Under the pieces are notes generated by a model. That model did not search any database. It saw nothing but the letters and a program-made list of their open reading frames with translations, and was not told where the DNA came from. The position numbers were made by a program, and so were the translations under genes. DNA of 6,523 nt from Pseudomonadota bacterium (lineage in GTDB: Bacteria; Pseudomonadota; Alphaproteobacteria; Rhizobiales; Rhizobiaceae), in the NCBI GenBank assembly GCA_023433855.1, contig JAEYTV010000217.1, forward strand, positions 1-6,523. The letters are read 5' to 3'. Each line of letters opens with the position of its first letter. The stretch's first letter is position 1. Positions 1-5,682 of the stretch are shown in pieces.

Positions 1-2
1 GC

Positions 3-809
3 TCACAACTGGCCAACCAGGCCGGGCAGGTCAGCAATCAGTCCGTCGCGTACCACGTAGCTGATCGGCTTTTCACCCTGGGGCTTGTTGTCGACCAGCA
101 GCCTCGCGAAGATGACGCGCCGCTCTCCTTTGGTCGCCCATCCCACAAACCAGCCGAGCGGCCGGTTGCCGTCCGATTTGCCCGCCTTGTCGCGCAAGGA
201 GCCCGAACCCGTCTTGCCCTGGATATCCCAGCCGTCGGCGGCATCGAAATGCGGGATGATGGCGCGCGTCTTGTCGGCGGCCTCTTCGGAGATCGGCAGC
301 CCACCGACCAGAAAGCGGCGGATGAAGCGGACCTGCTCGTCGGGTGAAATCTTCAGCGAGGAGGAGAGCCACGCTTCCGTCAGGCCACCCGATACATCGC
401 TGTTTCCGTAACCGAAACGCCGCACGTAATCGGCAAACGCCCTCTCGCCGAGCTTGCGGGTGAGCTCTTGCGAATACCAGACGATCGAATCCCTCTCCCA
501 GACAAGTGGATCCGTCGCCTTCTGTTCCCGCTTCGGCCGTTCGAACTTCGCCTGGTAGTCCCAGCGAGGGGTCTTCTCGTCCTTGAGGATGCCCGCGTCA
601 TAACCCATCATGGCCAAAGGCAGCTTGAAGGTGGATTGCGGATAGAACGCCTGGTCGCAGCTGCCCTGGCGGTAAAGGGTCTCGCCGCTCTCTTCATCGA
701 GAATAACCGTGCAGCGGACCGGCTCGGCGGCCTGCAGCGGCCCGCTATCCACCAACGCTGTGGCAACCCCCAGCAATGCAGCAAGAAGAAGAGAATTCCG
801 GTAGGCCAT
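3..809 (-). CDS. blaOXA: Class D (OXA-type) serine beta-lactamase, secreted
   Basis: The product hydrolyses beta-lactams in the periplasm through an acyl-serine intermediate. Numbered from ATG 809 (268 aa), all class D landmarks are present: STFK at 59-62 (nucleophile Ser59 and the lysine that is carboxylated in this class), SIV at 108-110, YGN at 134-136, a Trp at 147 in the stretch that normally packs on the carboxylated lysine, and KTGSG at 199-203. The N-terminus is a Sec-type signal: a short basic part (MAYR), a hydrophobic core rich in Leu/Ala, and a likely cleavage near the QAA at 26-28. Cys33 and Cys51 could form a disulfide. An in-frame TTG at 812 is an alternative start; the AGGGAG at 824-819 lies 6 nt from TTG and 9 nt from ATG, so the choice is open, but ATG is preferred. 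The gene is divergent from an ampR homologue, which suggests induction by beta-lactams. Class is certain; substrate spectrum cannot be read from sequence. Confidence 0.96.
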   Translation of the reverse strand: MAYRNSLLLAALLGVATALVDSGPLQAAEPVRCTVILDEESGETLYRQGSCDQAFYPQSTFKLPLAMMGYDAGILKDEKTPRWDYQAKFERPKREQKATDPLVWERDSIVWYSQELTRKLGERAFADYVRRFGYGNSDVSGGLTEAWLSSSLKISPDEQVRFIRRFLVGGLPISEEAADKTRAIIPHFDAADGWDIQGKTGSGSLRDKAGKSDGNRPLGWFVGWATKGERRVIFARLLVDNKPQGEKPISYVVRDGLIADLPGLVGQL

Positions 810-839
810 CAATCCGTGCTCCCTGTCGTTGACGCGGCT

Positions 840-869
840 GTTCTAGGGCGGCTTGCGAGCCCTGATCAA
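840..869 (-). promoter_or_regulatory. Candidate sigma-70 promoter of the beta-lactamase gene
   Basis: Read on the minus strand, TTGATC (869-864) and TAGAAC (845-840) are separated by 18 nt. The -35 matches the consensus well (TTGA) and the -10 matches at four of six positions. A start site near 833 would leave a leader of about 24 nt with the AGGGAG ribosome binding site. A weak -10 fits an activator-dependent promoter, and the proposed AmpR site lies just upstream. Position is inferred from consensus only. Confidence 0.4.
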
Positions 870-876
870 ACGATGA

Positions 877-901
877 TATCTGCGGGCAGCCATAAATTTT
901 T
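877..901. promoter_or_regulatory. Candidate AmpR operator in the bla/ampR spacer
   Basis: The site reads TAT-CTGC-GG-GCAG-CC-ATA, an interrupted dyad at 877-894 (CTGC 880-883 pairs with GCAG 886-889), running directly into AAATTTTT at 894-901. Described AmpR sites in Enterobacteria and Pseudomonas carry a TCTGC element followed by AAATTT (recalled from the literature); both elements occur here but farther apart. Relative to the proposed bla start near 833 the site falls at about -45 to -68, where LysR-type activators normally bind. It also lies within 36 bp of the ampR start codon, which would fit autorepression. The match is suggestive, not exact. Confidence 0.45.
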
Positions 902-912
902 CTGGGGCATCC

Positions 913-1800
913 ATGGTCCGGCCGCATCTCCCCCTGAATGCCCTGCGCGCCTTCGAGGCAGCAGCGCGCCACCTTTCCTTCACCCGTGCCGCGATCGAGC
1001 TCTGCGTTACCCAGGCAGCCGTCAGCCACCAGGTGAAGCTGCTCGAACAACGGCTCGGGGTGACCCTATTCCGGCGACTGCCGCGCGGCCTGATGATCAC
1101 CGAGGAGGGGCTGGCGCTGCTGCCGTCGCTGAAGGAAAGCTTCGACCGGATGGCCGACGTACTGGAACGGTTCGAGGGAGGACATGTGCGCGAGGTGCTG
1201 AAGCTCGGCGCGGTCGGCACGCTGGCGGTCGGGTGGCTGCTGCCGCGCCTTCAAGACTTCCGGCAGAAATATCCCTTCGTTGACCTGAGGCTATCCACCA
1301 ACAACAACCGGGTCGACATTGCCGCCGAAGGCCTCGACTACACGATCCGCTTCGGCAACGGCGCTTGGCACGACATCGAGGCCCAGCCGCTGTTCGAGGC
1401 GCCGCTTTCGGTGCTCTGCACGCCCGCGATTGCCCGCCGGCTGAAGAGCCCGGAGGACGTGGCGCATCGGGAACTGCTGCGCTCGTACCGGGCAGACGAA
1501 TGGCCGGGCTGGTTCGAGGCGGCGGGTGTCCCCGCCCCTGCGATCCGCGGCATGGTGTTCGATTCGTCGGTCCTGATGATCGAGGCGGCGCTGCATGGAG
1601 CCGGCGTGGCGCTGGCGCCGCCGGCGATGTTTTCCCGCCACCTCGCCTCCGGGGAACTCGAACAGCCGTTCCGGATCTACATCTCCAGGGGAAGCTACTG
1701 GCTGACGCGGCTAAAGTCGCGCACGGTGACGTCGGCGATGGCAATGTTCGGCAACTGGCTCGCCGAACAGGCGGCGGAGATGCGGGCCGTGCAAGGCTAA
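913..1800 (+). CDS. ampR: AmpR-type LysR regulator of beta-lactamase
   Basis: This 295-aa LysR-family regulator closely follows enterobacterial AmpR in length and motifs: an N-terminal winged helix-turn-helix (about residues 7-66, with LRAFEAAARHLSFTRAAIEL), then a periplasmic-binding-protein-like effector domain. In known AmpR proteins this domain binds UDP-MurNAc-pentapeptide (repressing) or anhydro-muropeptides (activating). Residues tied to that switch are kept at the same numbers: Gly102, Thr103 and Asp135 (in NNRVD). Tyr262 in GSYWLTRL corresponds to Tyr264 of the classical proteins after a two-residue gap. The helix-turn-helix position often Ser35 is Ala35 here. ATG 913 is chosen because it gives the canonical N-terminus; TGGGG at 903-907 is a modest ribosome binding site. 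It is divergent from the class D beta-lactamase, about 100 bp apart, the classic regulator/target layout. Whether muropeptide recycling genes (ampG, ampD) exist lies outside the window. Confidence 0.94.
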   Translation: MVRPHLPLNALRAFEAAARHLSFTRAAIELCVTQAAVSHQVKLLEQRLGVTLFRRLPRGLMITEEGLALLPSLKESFDRMADVLERFEGGHVREVLKLGAVGTLAVGWLLPRLQDFRQKYPFVDLRLSTNNNRVDIAAEGLDYTIRFGNGAWHDIEAQPLFEAPLSVLCTPAIARRLKSPEDVAHRELLRSYRADEWPGWFEAAGVPAPAIRGMVFDSSVLMIEAALHGAGVALAPPAMFSRHLASGELEQPFRIYISRGSYWLTRLKSRTVTSAMAMFGNWLAEQAAEMRAVQG

Positions 1801-1805
1801 CGGCC
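1785..1805 (+). terminator. Weak hairpin across the ampR stop codon
   Basis: GGCCGT (1785-1790) and ACGGCC (1800-1805) form a 6-bp stem with a 9-nt loop spanning the TAA stop. There is no T-run after it, so it is at best a factor-dependent or weak terminator; a chance GC-rich pairing is also possible. Confidence 0.2.
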
Positions 1806-1857
1806 ACCAGACTTGCCATCTCGCTCCGCCTGTGTCATCACCCGCGCTCTCAAAACA

Positions 1858-1884
1858 TTGACTAGCACCGGTCGGGCCCCTGCA
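1858..1884 (+). promoter_or_regulatory. Possible heat-shock (RpoH-like) promoter before the Hsp70-family gene
   Basis: TTGAC at 1858-1862 is followed after 14 nt by CCCC at 1877-1880. The RpoH consensus pairs a TTGA-type -35 with a CCCCAT-type -10 at about this spacing. Only the CCCC part of the -10 is matched, and no convincing sigma-70 -10 (TATAAT-like) is found at 16-18 nt. The downstream gene belongs to the Hsp70 superfamily, which makes the idea plausible but does not prove it. Confidence 0.25.
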
Positions 1885-1951
1885 GCATTCGGGAACCGGC
1901 ATATCGTGGCAGTCAGGTTCAACCATCATCCGCGATAAGAGGAGCACGGCC

Positions 1952-3244
1952 ATGGCACGGGCGCTCGGGCTTGACTTCGGCACGACCAACACCGTCATCG
2001 CCCTTGCCGACTGCGATGCGGCGGCACATTCGATGCACTTCACCAGCAGCGCCGGCGAGACCGACACGATGCGGACGGCGCTCTCCTTCATGAAGGATAC
2101 CCAGCTCGGCGCGCAGGCACTGAAGGTGGAGGCCGGACAGGCAGCGATCCGACAGTTCATAGACAATCCGGGCGAGGCCCGCTTCCTCCAGTCGATCAAG
2201 ACCTTTGCGGCCAGTCCGCTGTTCCAGGGCACGCTGATCTTCGCCCGCCGGCACCAGTTCGAGGACCTGATGGAAATCTTCCTGCGGCGGCTTTGCGCCT
2301 ACGCGGGCGATGCCTGGCCTTCCGACGTGTCGCGCATCGTCGTCGGACGTCCGGTGCAGTTCGCCGGCGCCAGCGCCGACGCCGATCTCGCGCTGAAGCG
2401 CTACAATGCGGCGCTGACACGGCTCGGCTTTCCCGAGATCGCTTATGTCTACGAGCCCGTCGCGGCGGCCCATTATTTCGCCCAGAACCTGCAGCACGAC
2501 GCGAATGTGCTGGTTGCGGATTTCGGCGGCGGCACGACGGACTATTCGCTGATCCGCTTCGAGCGCCATGCGGGGAAACTCTCGGCCATTCCGATCGGCC
2601 ATTCCGGCGTGGGCATCGCCGGCGACCACTTCGATGCCAGGATGATCGACCACCTCGTCGCGCCGGAGATCGGCAGAGGCAGTAAGTTCAGAAGCTTCGA
2701 CAAGGTGCTCGACGTGCCGAGCAACTACTATACGAGCTTCTCGCGCTGGAACCAGTTGTCGATCTTCAAGGGCTCCAAGGAATACGCCGACCTCAAGTCG
2801 CTGGTCCGCTCGGCGCTGGAGCCGGAGAAACTGGAGCTCTTCGTCGATCTCGTCGAGCATGACGAGGGCTATCCGCTCTATCAGGCGGTGTCGGCGACGA
2901 AGATGGCGCTGTCGGCTGCCGAAGAAGCCGAATTCCGTTTCGCGCCGCTTGGCCGCGCCGGGCACAAGACGGTCAGGCGGTCGGATTTCGAAGACTGGAT
3001 CGCCGACGATCTGGCGCGGATCGAAAACGCCCTCGACGAAGTGCTCGACAAAACCGAGACACCGGCAGACGCGGTGGACAAGGTCTTCCTGACGGGCGGG
3101 ACCTCCTTTGTCCCGGCCCTCAGGCGCATCTTCAGCCGGCGGTTCGACCCGTCCAAGATCGAAAGCGGCGGAGAGCTTCTGTCGATTGCTCACGGGCTCG
3201 CGCTGATCGGCGAGAGCGACAATATGGAGCAATGGGCTGCGTGA
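1952..3244 (+). CDS. yegD: Hsp70-family ATPase-domain protein, YegD-like
   Basis: This is a 430-aa member of the Hsp70/actin ATPase superfamily that consists of the nucleotide-binding domain only. Phosphate-binding loop 1 is LDFGTTNT (7-14), loop 2 is VADFGGGTTD (188-197), and the adenosine motif is LTGGTS (380-385). Other YegD-type landmarks are VVGRPVQF, YEPVAAA and a GHSGVGIAGD segment after loop 2. DnaK is about 640 aa with a substrate-binding domain and lid; none of that is present, so classical client folding is not expected. E. coli YegD, about 450 aa, has the same organisation and no settled role. The start is well supported: AAGAGGAG at 1937-1944 lies 7 nt before ATG. The product is probably cytosolic, with no signal peptide. 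It is followed 41 bp later by the uracil-DNA glycosylase gene on the same strand, so co-transcription is possible. Family assignment is firm; function is not known. Confidence 0.93.
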   Translation: MARALGLDFGTTNTVIALADCDAAAHSMHFTSSAGETDTMRTALSFMKDTQLGAQALKVEAGQAAIRQFIDNPGEARFLQSIKTFAASPLFQGTLIFARRHQFEDLMEIFLRRLCAYAGDAWPSDVSRIVVGRPVQFAGASADADLALKRYNAALTRLGFPEIAYVYEPVAAAHYFAQNLQHDANVLVADFGGGTTDYSLIRFERHAGKLSAIPIGHSGVGIAGDHFDARMIDHLVAPEIGRGSKFRSFDKVLDVPSNYYTSFSRWNQLSIFKGSKEYADLKSLVRSALEPEKLELFVDLVEHDEGYPLYQAVSATKMALSAAEEAEFRFAPLGRAGHKTVRRSDFEDWIADDLARIENALDEVLDKTETPADAVDKVFLTGGTSFVPALRRIFSRRFDPSKIESGGELLSIAHGLALIGESDNMEQWAA

Positions 3245-3285
3245 CGGCGCTTCTCAGCGGCCATCCCCTCCGATAATGTAGCACC

Positions 3286-4182
3286 ATGAACACCGCCAAG
3301 GATCTCGATGCACCGGAACTGAGGGCGCTTCTGCATTTCTATGCAGATGCGGGGGTCGAATGGCTGGTGGAGGACGATCCAGTCGATCGCTTCGCCCAGT
3401 TTTCCGCCCAGAAGGCGGCGCGGGCCGAAGCCCGCATACCGGCAGGGGCAACGCCTGACGCACCGCCGGACGACGGCCGCGGCCGATCCGAAAGCCCGAA
3501 TGCCGCAACAATCCGGAGCCGCAGCGTGGCTGCCCGACCCGGCCCGGCCCCGACGCAACCCACCGTCGCCGTGCCCGACAGCGAAGCCGTCGCCTCCGCC
3601 CGTTTTGCAGCCGACAGCGCCCGTTCGCTTGCCGAACTGAAGACCGCGCTCGAAGCCTTCAACGGCTGCAACCTCAAGAACGGGGCGCGCTCGACCGTAT
3701 TCGCCAGCGGCGATCCGTCCTCCGGCATCATGGTGGTCGGCCCCTCCCCGAATGCCGACGACGACCGGGACGGCATCCCCTTTTCCGGCAGGCAGGGACA
3801 ACTCCTCGACAAGATGCTTGCCGCCATCGGCCTTTCTCGCGAGACGGTGATGCTCACCAATATCATTCCCTGGCGGCCGCCCGGCAACCGGATGCCGTCC
3901 GAGCCCGAACTGGAGATCTGCCGCCCTTTCCTGGAGCGACAGGTGGCGCTCGCCGGGCCGAAGGCGATCCTGCTTCTCGGCAACTTCCCTGCCCGCATCT
4001 TTTTTGGCGGCAACGGCACCATCCATTCCCTGCGCGGCCAGTGGCGCGAGATCTCGTTCGGTGGCATGCAGATCGACGCTATCGCCACCCTGCATCCCCA
4101 GGAACTGCTCGCCGCCCCCGCCAACAAGGCCCTCGCCTGGCAGGATCTCCTGACATTCAGGGCCCGCCTTTCCGCCCAGTGA
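3286..4182 (+). CDS. Uracil-DNA glycosylase family 4-like protein with altered motifs
   Basis: This 298-aa protein would remove uracil from DNA in base excision repair if active. Residues 1-40 form the helix-rich N-terminus typical of alphaproteobacterial homologues (YADAGVEWLVEDDPVDRF). Residues about 50-105 are a Pro/Ala/Arg-rich, probably disordered linker, and the UDG fold follows from about 110. Conserved features are PFSGRQGQLLD (165-175) with the uracil-stacking Phe166, Asn192, RPPGNR (197-202) and the motif B His270 (HPQ). Divergent features: motif A, usually GEAPG, is GPSPN at 152-156. Of the four usual iron-sulfur cysteines only Cys128 and Cys212 remain; the others are Phe125 and Trp196. 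The start has no clear Shine-Dalgarno sequence; GATAAT at 3272-3277 could be a -10, which would imply a very short leader. Family membership is secure; activity and an intact [4Fe-4S] cluster are not. Confidence 0.88.
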   Translation: MNTAKDLDAPELRALLHFYADAGVEWLVEDDPVDRFAQFSAQKAARAEARIPAGATPDAPPDDGRGRSESPNAATIRSRSVAARPGPAPTQPTVAVPDSEAVASARFAADSARSLAELKTALEAFNGCNLKNGARSTVFASGDPSSGIMVVGPSPNADDDRDGIPFSGRQGQLLDKMLAAIGLSRETVMLTNIIPWRPPGNRMPSEPELEICRPFLERQVALAGPKAILLLGNFPARIFFGGNGTIHSLRGQWREISFGGMQIDAIATLHPQELLAAPANKALAWQDLLTFRARLSAQ

Positions 4183-4224
4183 GTGCCTATTATTCAGGCA
4201 GCCAGTGCCGGCATCTGCTCAAGG

Positions 4225-4311
4225 TTAACAAGTTATGAAAGAGGCTATGCAAGTGATGCATGGCAGTGCGGCGTTTCGCTGCATTGCAGAATCGATGCTG
4301 CATCGCAATAT
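4225..4311 (+). promoter_or_regulatory. Repeat-rich, structured region upstream of two small ORFs
   Basis: This gap between the glycosylase gene and the small ORFs is dense in TGCA-type words. TTAACA (4225-4230) and TATGCA (4246-4251) could be a poor -35/-10 pair (15-nt spacer). TGCA at 4248-4251 and 4257-4260 form a T-N11-A LysR-type pattern. A hairpin occupies 4263-4287. GCTGCATTGCA (4278-4288) is repeated with one change as GCTGCATCGCA (4297-4307), a period of 19 bp, and CGATGC-T-GCATCG (4293-4305) is a perfect dyad. Together these suggest a regulator-binding region or a structured mRNA leader for the ORF at 4355. I cannot name the regulator or an RNA family. Confidence 0.4.
4263..4287 (+). 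other. Strong hairpin (11-bp stem, 3-nt loop)
   Basis: Left arm 4263-4273 pairs with right arm 4277-4287 around a TTT loop: eleven pairs, nine Watson-Crick and two G-T. The wobbles pair only as G-U in a plus-strand transcript, which favours an RNA structure over a DNA dyad. It lies about 100 nt after the glycosylase stop and 67 nt before the next ATG, so it could be a leader structure, a terminator of the upstream transcript (no U-run follows), or part of a small RNA. Confidence 0.45.
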
Positions 4312-4354
4312 TGGCAACGTGTCTTGGGAGGAACAGGTTTAAGGAACCAAGGCC

Positions 4355-4546
4355 ATGACTACGCGATTTCGCCCGATCCACTCGGGCTTCGAAACCCTCC
4401 GGATCGCCGGGCTGCCGCCGCGATCGACGCAGGGCTACCACCGCTTCGGCTCGGCGACAAACGAGCAGATGACCGCCCGCGCGCTGGCGCATCAGGCGCA
4501 GGTCACCCGTCCTGCCGCGATCTTCACCGATTTCCGCGAACGCTGA
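4355..4546 (+). CDS. Small hypothetical protein, 63 aa
   Basis: I do not recognise this protein. It is likely real: AAGGAA at 4341-4346 sits 8 nt before ATG, the third codon positions are strongly G/C like the neighbouring genes, and the reading frame ends just before another ribosome binding site. The product is soluble-looking and basic, with no signal peptide or membrane segment; it starts MTTRFRPIHSGFETLR and ends FTDFRER. It shares MTT, FRPI and TLR words at the N-terminus with the next small ORF. The gap to the next start is 17 bp, so the two are probably co-transcribed. A frame on the opposite strand also spans the area but runs through the structured leader and lacks similar support. 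Confidence 0.55.
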   Translation: MTTRFRPIHSGFETLRIAGLPPRSTQGYHRFGSATNEQMTARALAHQAQVTRPAAIFTDFRER

Positions 4547-4563
4547 TACGGGAGGGATCCGCC

Positions 4564-4728
4564 GTGACCACCATCCTGCTCTTCCGTCCGATCCGGACCT
4601 TGCGCAGCAACCTGGCGCATATCGGCGCTGCCGTGAACGCCTCGCGCGAACTCACGCAGGCAGTCGACGCACGTCAGGCCTCCGGGCCGCCCAGGTGCAA
4701 TCCAGCCACGGCCGCCATCCCGCTCTAG
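4564..4728 (+). CDS. Small hypothetical protein, 54 aa, GTG start
   Basis: This short gene starts at GTG 4564, with a strong GGGAGGG at 4550-4556 placed 7 nt upstream. The same frame is open much farther back, to 4183, but the upstream part crosses the hairpin region and the 63-aa ORF, so the GTG is the better start. Third positions are almost all G or C. The product begins MTTILLFRPIRTLRSNLAHI, an amphipathic, basic N-terminal helix-like stretch, then continues with an Ala-rich middle and a Pro-containing tail with a single Cys at 45. No family is recognised. It follows the 63-aa ORF by 17 bp and converges on the transporter gene, whose stop lies 9 bp away. Confidence 0.55.
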   Translation: MTTILLFRPIRTLRSNLAHIGAAVNASRELTQAVDARQASGPPRCNPATAAIPL

Positions 4729-4739
4729 CAATGGCGGTC
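4710..4739. terminator. Hairpin between convergent genes, possible two-way terminator
   Basis: CCGCCAT (4712-4718) and ATGGCGG (4731-4737) are perfect inverted repeats separated by 12 nt; one G-T and one further G-C pair (4711/4738, 4710/4739) extend the stem. The element overlaps the stop codon of the 54-aa ORF and reaches into that of the transporter gene. No T-run follows on either strand, so it may stabilise both mRNA ends or act with Rho rather than as an intrinsic terminator. Confidence 0.4.
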
Positions 4740-5682
4740 AGCCAGTCGGCGGAGACACCTTGCGGGCCGCCTTGCGTTCCAGCCCCAGCCGATGCTCACG
4801 ATAGATGATGAAGATGCCGGCGGATACCGTGATGGCGGTGCCGACCAGCATAGACGCCGTCGGCACATCCCCGAACAGCAGATAGGCAATGCCGATCCCC
4901 AGCAGGATCGACGTGTATTCGAAAGGTGCGACGGTGGAGACATCGGCGTTCCGATAGCATTCCGTCAGAAGCACCTGCCCCACGCCGCCGCAGAAGCCCG
5001 CCCCGATCAGGAACAGAGCTTGTGACGTCGTCAGCGCGGCCCAGCCGAAGGGCAGGCTCGCAAGCGAGAACACCGCTCCCGCCAGCGAGAAATACAGGAC
5101 GATCGTCGCGGTCTTCTCGGTGCGCACCAACTGGCGCGTCTGGATCATGGCGAATCCGGCAAGCACCGCCGACATGATGACGGACGCGGCACCTAGCGCC
5201 TGCTGCGACTCCATACCGCCTTCCTCGAACATGGTGAGTTTCGGCCAGGAGATGATCACCACCCCCAGCATGCCGATGACGACTGCCGTCCAGCGGTAGA
5301 TGCGCACCGTCTCCTTCAGGAAGATCGCCGCAAACACCACCGCGAGGAGCGGCGTGGAATAACCGATGGCGATTGCGTCCGGCAGGGGCAGGTTGACCAG
5401 CCCGTAGAAGCCGAAGCCCATCGACAGGATGCCGAGGAGACCGCGCTTCAGGTGCCCCAGGGGACTTCGGGTATAAAAGGCGCCGCGCAACTCCCGCTCG
5501 ATACCCAGATAGACGATGATGGGAACGATGGCGAAGGCGGAGCGATAGAAGGTGATCTGGCCCGCGGGCACATCCGGGCCGGCGGACTTGATGCAGGTCT
5601 GCATCAAAACGAATACGATCACGGACGCCACCTTGAGCATGATCCCCTTGAGGGGATTGGGAGCATCGGCGCCCATCAGCAT
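4738..5682 (-). CDS. EamA/DMT-family inner-membrane transporter
   Basis: This is a drug/metabolite transporter superfamily permease of the ten-helix EamA type. From ATG 5682 it is 314 aa, the usual size, with two tandem EamA repeats of about five hydrophobic helices each. Repeat 1 includes the PLPDAIAIGYSTPLLAV helix and ends in KETVRIYRW and a GVVIISWP helix. Repeat 2 starts near QALGAASVIMSAVLAG and ends with FEYTSILLGIGIAYLLFGD and a final helix before a basic tail. The frame is open to ATG 5796 or TTG 5799, adding about 39 aa (LSSVLIPLVLLFRYPAA...) not typical of the family. I prefer ATG 5682, just before NPLKGI, or ATG 5676, which has a weak GACGAG 6 nt upstream. No ribosome binding site decides the matter. 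Substrate is unknown; family members export amino acids or metabolites. The gene is convergent with the small ORFs and divergent from pepN. Confidence 0.88.
   Translation of the reverse strand: MLMGADAPNPLKGIMLKVASVIVFVLMQTCIKSAGPDVPAGQITFYRSAFAIVPIIVYLGIERELRGAFYTRSPLGHLKRGLLGILSMGFGFYGLVNLPLPDAIAIGYSTPLLAVVFAAIFLKETVRIYRWTAVVIGMLGVVIISWPKLTMFEEGGMESQQALGAASVIMSAVLAGFAMIQTRQLVRTEKTATIVLYFSLAGAVFSLASLPFGWAALTTSQALFLIGAGFCGGVGQVLLTECYRNADVSTVAPFEYTSILLGIGIAYLLFGDVPTASMLVGTAITVSAGIFIIYREHRLGLERKAARKVSPPTG

Noticed and set aside
468..1283. A 271-codon plus-strand frame antisense to the beta-lactamase and running into ampR
   Set aside because: It overlaps two strongly supported genes, its translation is Arg/Ala/Pro-rich low complexity, and it has no matching family; it is a by-product of GC-rich third positions.
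1919..3232. A 437-codon minus-strand frame opposite the Hsp70-family gene
   Set aside because: The plus strand encodes all three ATPase motifs in order; the antisense product has no recognisable domain and is Arg/Glu/Gly-rich as expected for the mirror of a GC-rich gene.
3190..4095. A 301-codon minus-strand frame opposite the glycosylase gene
   Set aside because: The plus-strand product has clear UDG motifs; the antisense frame overlaps the end of the Hsp70 gene and has no family features.
4184..4200. TGCCT/AGGCA hairpin just after the glycosylase stop as a terminator
   Set aside because: The stem is only 5 bp with a 7-nt loop and no T-run follows.
4225..4239. A CtrA-like site, TTAA-N7-TGAA
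   Set aside because: The second half-site has one mismatch, the motif is short, and neither neighbour is a typical cell-cycle gene; kept only as a passing idea.
4183..4563. An upstream extension of the 54-aa ORF making a 181-aa protein from the end of the glycosylase gene
   Set aside because: It crosses the hairpin and repeats and the 63-aa ORF in another frame, and the internal GTG at 4564 has a much better ribosome binding site.
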